This document shows, piece after piece, positions 63,163-64,000 of a DNA stretch of 64,000 nt (position 1 is the stretch's first letter; the number at the start of each line of letters is the position of its first letter). The stretch is taken from contig OZ022588.1 in NCBI GenBank assembly GCA_963669155.1, positions 8,768,733 to 8,832,732 of the forward strand, written 5' to 3'. The stretch comes from Arbacia lixula. Its lineage: Eukaryota > Echinodermata > Echinoidea > Arbacioida > Arbaciidae. The notes beneath the pieces are model-generated. The model searched no databases, was not told the DNA's origin, and saw only the letters and a list, made by a program, of their open reading frames with translations. A program made the translations under genes and the position numbers.

Positions 63163-64000
63163 AATGATAAGCAGATTCAGTATTTCATGAAATAATTTAG
63201 GAAGCAGTATCTTGTAAGATTCAACAAATTTTTGTTTAATCATTATTGAATGTCAGTAAAAAATCTTCTCATTGCTAGTGGAATCAATAAATGATTACAG
63301 CTGTCAGTTGTAAGATGGTACTGTGTGTTGACATGTAGCACTTTAAAGTCCTTTATCATAGAACTGACATGCAACGATTTCTGTACAGCGTCTGAAAACC
63401 TTGCCTTTGATTGGATTTGGGCAGGTGATTGGGTCATTTGTTTCTGATAACAAGTTTTATGTTATAGAGCCCAGTCCCTGCAATCCTTCGGTCCGTTAGG
63501 TGATAGACTTCTGGACGATGGAGATTGGAGACTTCTTTTTCGGATCAGAGAAAAGAAGACATCTCTGCTTTGAGAGAACTTGTCACGTCACTACCCATTT
63601 GACATGACATCCAAAGGATGTGATACTTTTTTTCCATTTTAATTCATCATGCTCCATGAACAAAAAAAAAAATCAAAACATTGTTTAATCATCTGTCATG
63701 CCTTCATAAGATATTATTATATCATTTTCATGTCATATTTCAATACCTCTTCAAAGTTAAATGCATATTTCAACGTCTACTTTGTTCTCATTGCCATGAC
63801 AATACGAGCAGTATTTCCTGTGATCTTTGTGACCAGACCGTTAAAAAGCTTTCATAATTTAAATGATGTGCCTTTTAAACCCTCAGTTGTAAGGGTATGA
63901 TTAAATCCAAGTTCTTTACTCAATAATTATTGTTTATCATTACTATTTCCCAAAGGTGTATGCTTGTTTTCCTTAGAAACATATACTTGAATGAAGCATG
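63163..64000. other. Presumed 3' UTR and downstream sequence
   Basis: If exon 30 is right, the 3' UTR starts here. AATAAA at 63286-63291 is a candidate poly(A) signal. No further gene is visible to the right edge. Confidence 0.35.

Overview
The window is nuclear genomic DNA of an animal. It is AT-rich (my impression, not computed), with short exons bounded by GT/AG splice sites, long introns, many short inverted-repeat elements, microsatellites and SINE/LINE debris. There are no bacterial operons or ribosome binding sites. Both genes are metazoan orthologues. The repeat style (foldback elements ending in TTGCATAAAAC, tRNA-type SINE, AATTCAATT-rich repeats) suggests a marine invertebrate deuterostome, most likely an echinoderm. 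That assignment is an inference.

Left arm, about 1-9,400, minus strand: the 5' part of BAG6 (BAT3/Scythe). I could place nine coding exons, in phase at every junction. They give the start codon (7816), the N-terminal ubiquitin-like domain, the conserved [10 protein letters not shown] segment, a Thr/Ser/Pro-rich linker and the following helical region. The gene leaves the window at base 1 after about 438 codons. A possible first non-coding exon and promoter lies near 9.2-9.4 kb.

Centre, about 9.4-24.5 kb: an intergenic spacer with no supportable gene. It is packed with foldback elements, poly-G and poly-C runs and decayed repeats.

Right arm, 24,508-63,162, plus strand: an ABCC4/MRP4-type ABC exporter. 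I reconstruct 30 coding exons with consistent phases and a predicted product of 1,458 residues. The order is short N-terminus, TMD1, NBD1, acidic/serine linker, TMD2, NBD2, then an extra C-terminal PDZ domain (exons 27-28), an aspartate run and a predicted C-terminus ending E-L-L. Vertebrate ABCC4 has no PDZ domain of its own; it ends in a PDZ-binding motif recognised by separate scaffolds. The covalent PDZ fusion is the most interesting feature of the window.

Two other patterns stand out. First, several introns of the exporter gene (3, 21, 22, 27 and perhaps 2) carry decayed copies of the sequence of the exon just upstream, some including the splice donor. Second, six heptamers of the nuclear-receptor half-site type (RGGTCA spaced by one base) lie immediately upstream of the exporter's start codon. 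At least nine copies of one TTAA-flanked miniature inverted-repeat family are scattered over the window. One sits in a tandem duplication whose sister copy preserves the empty site.
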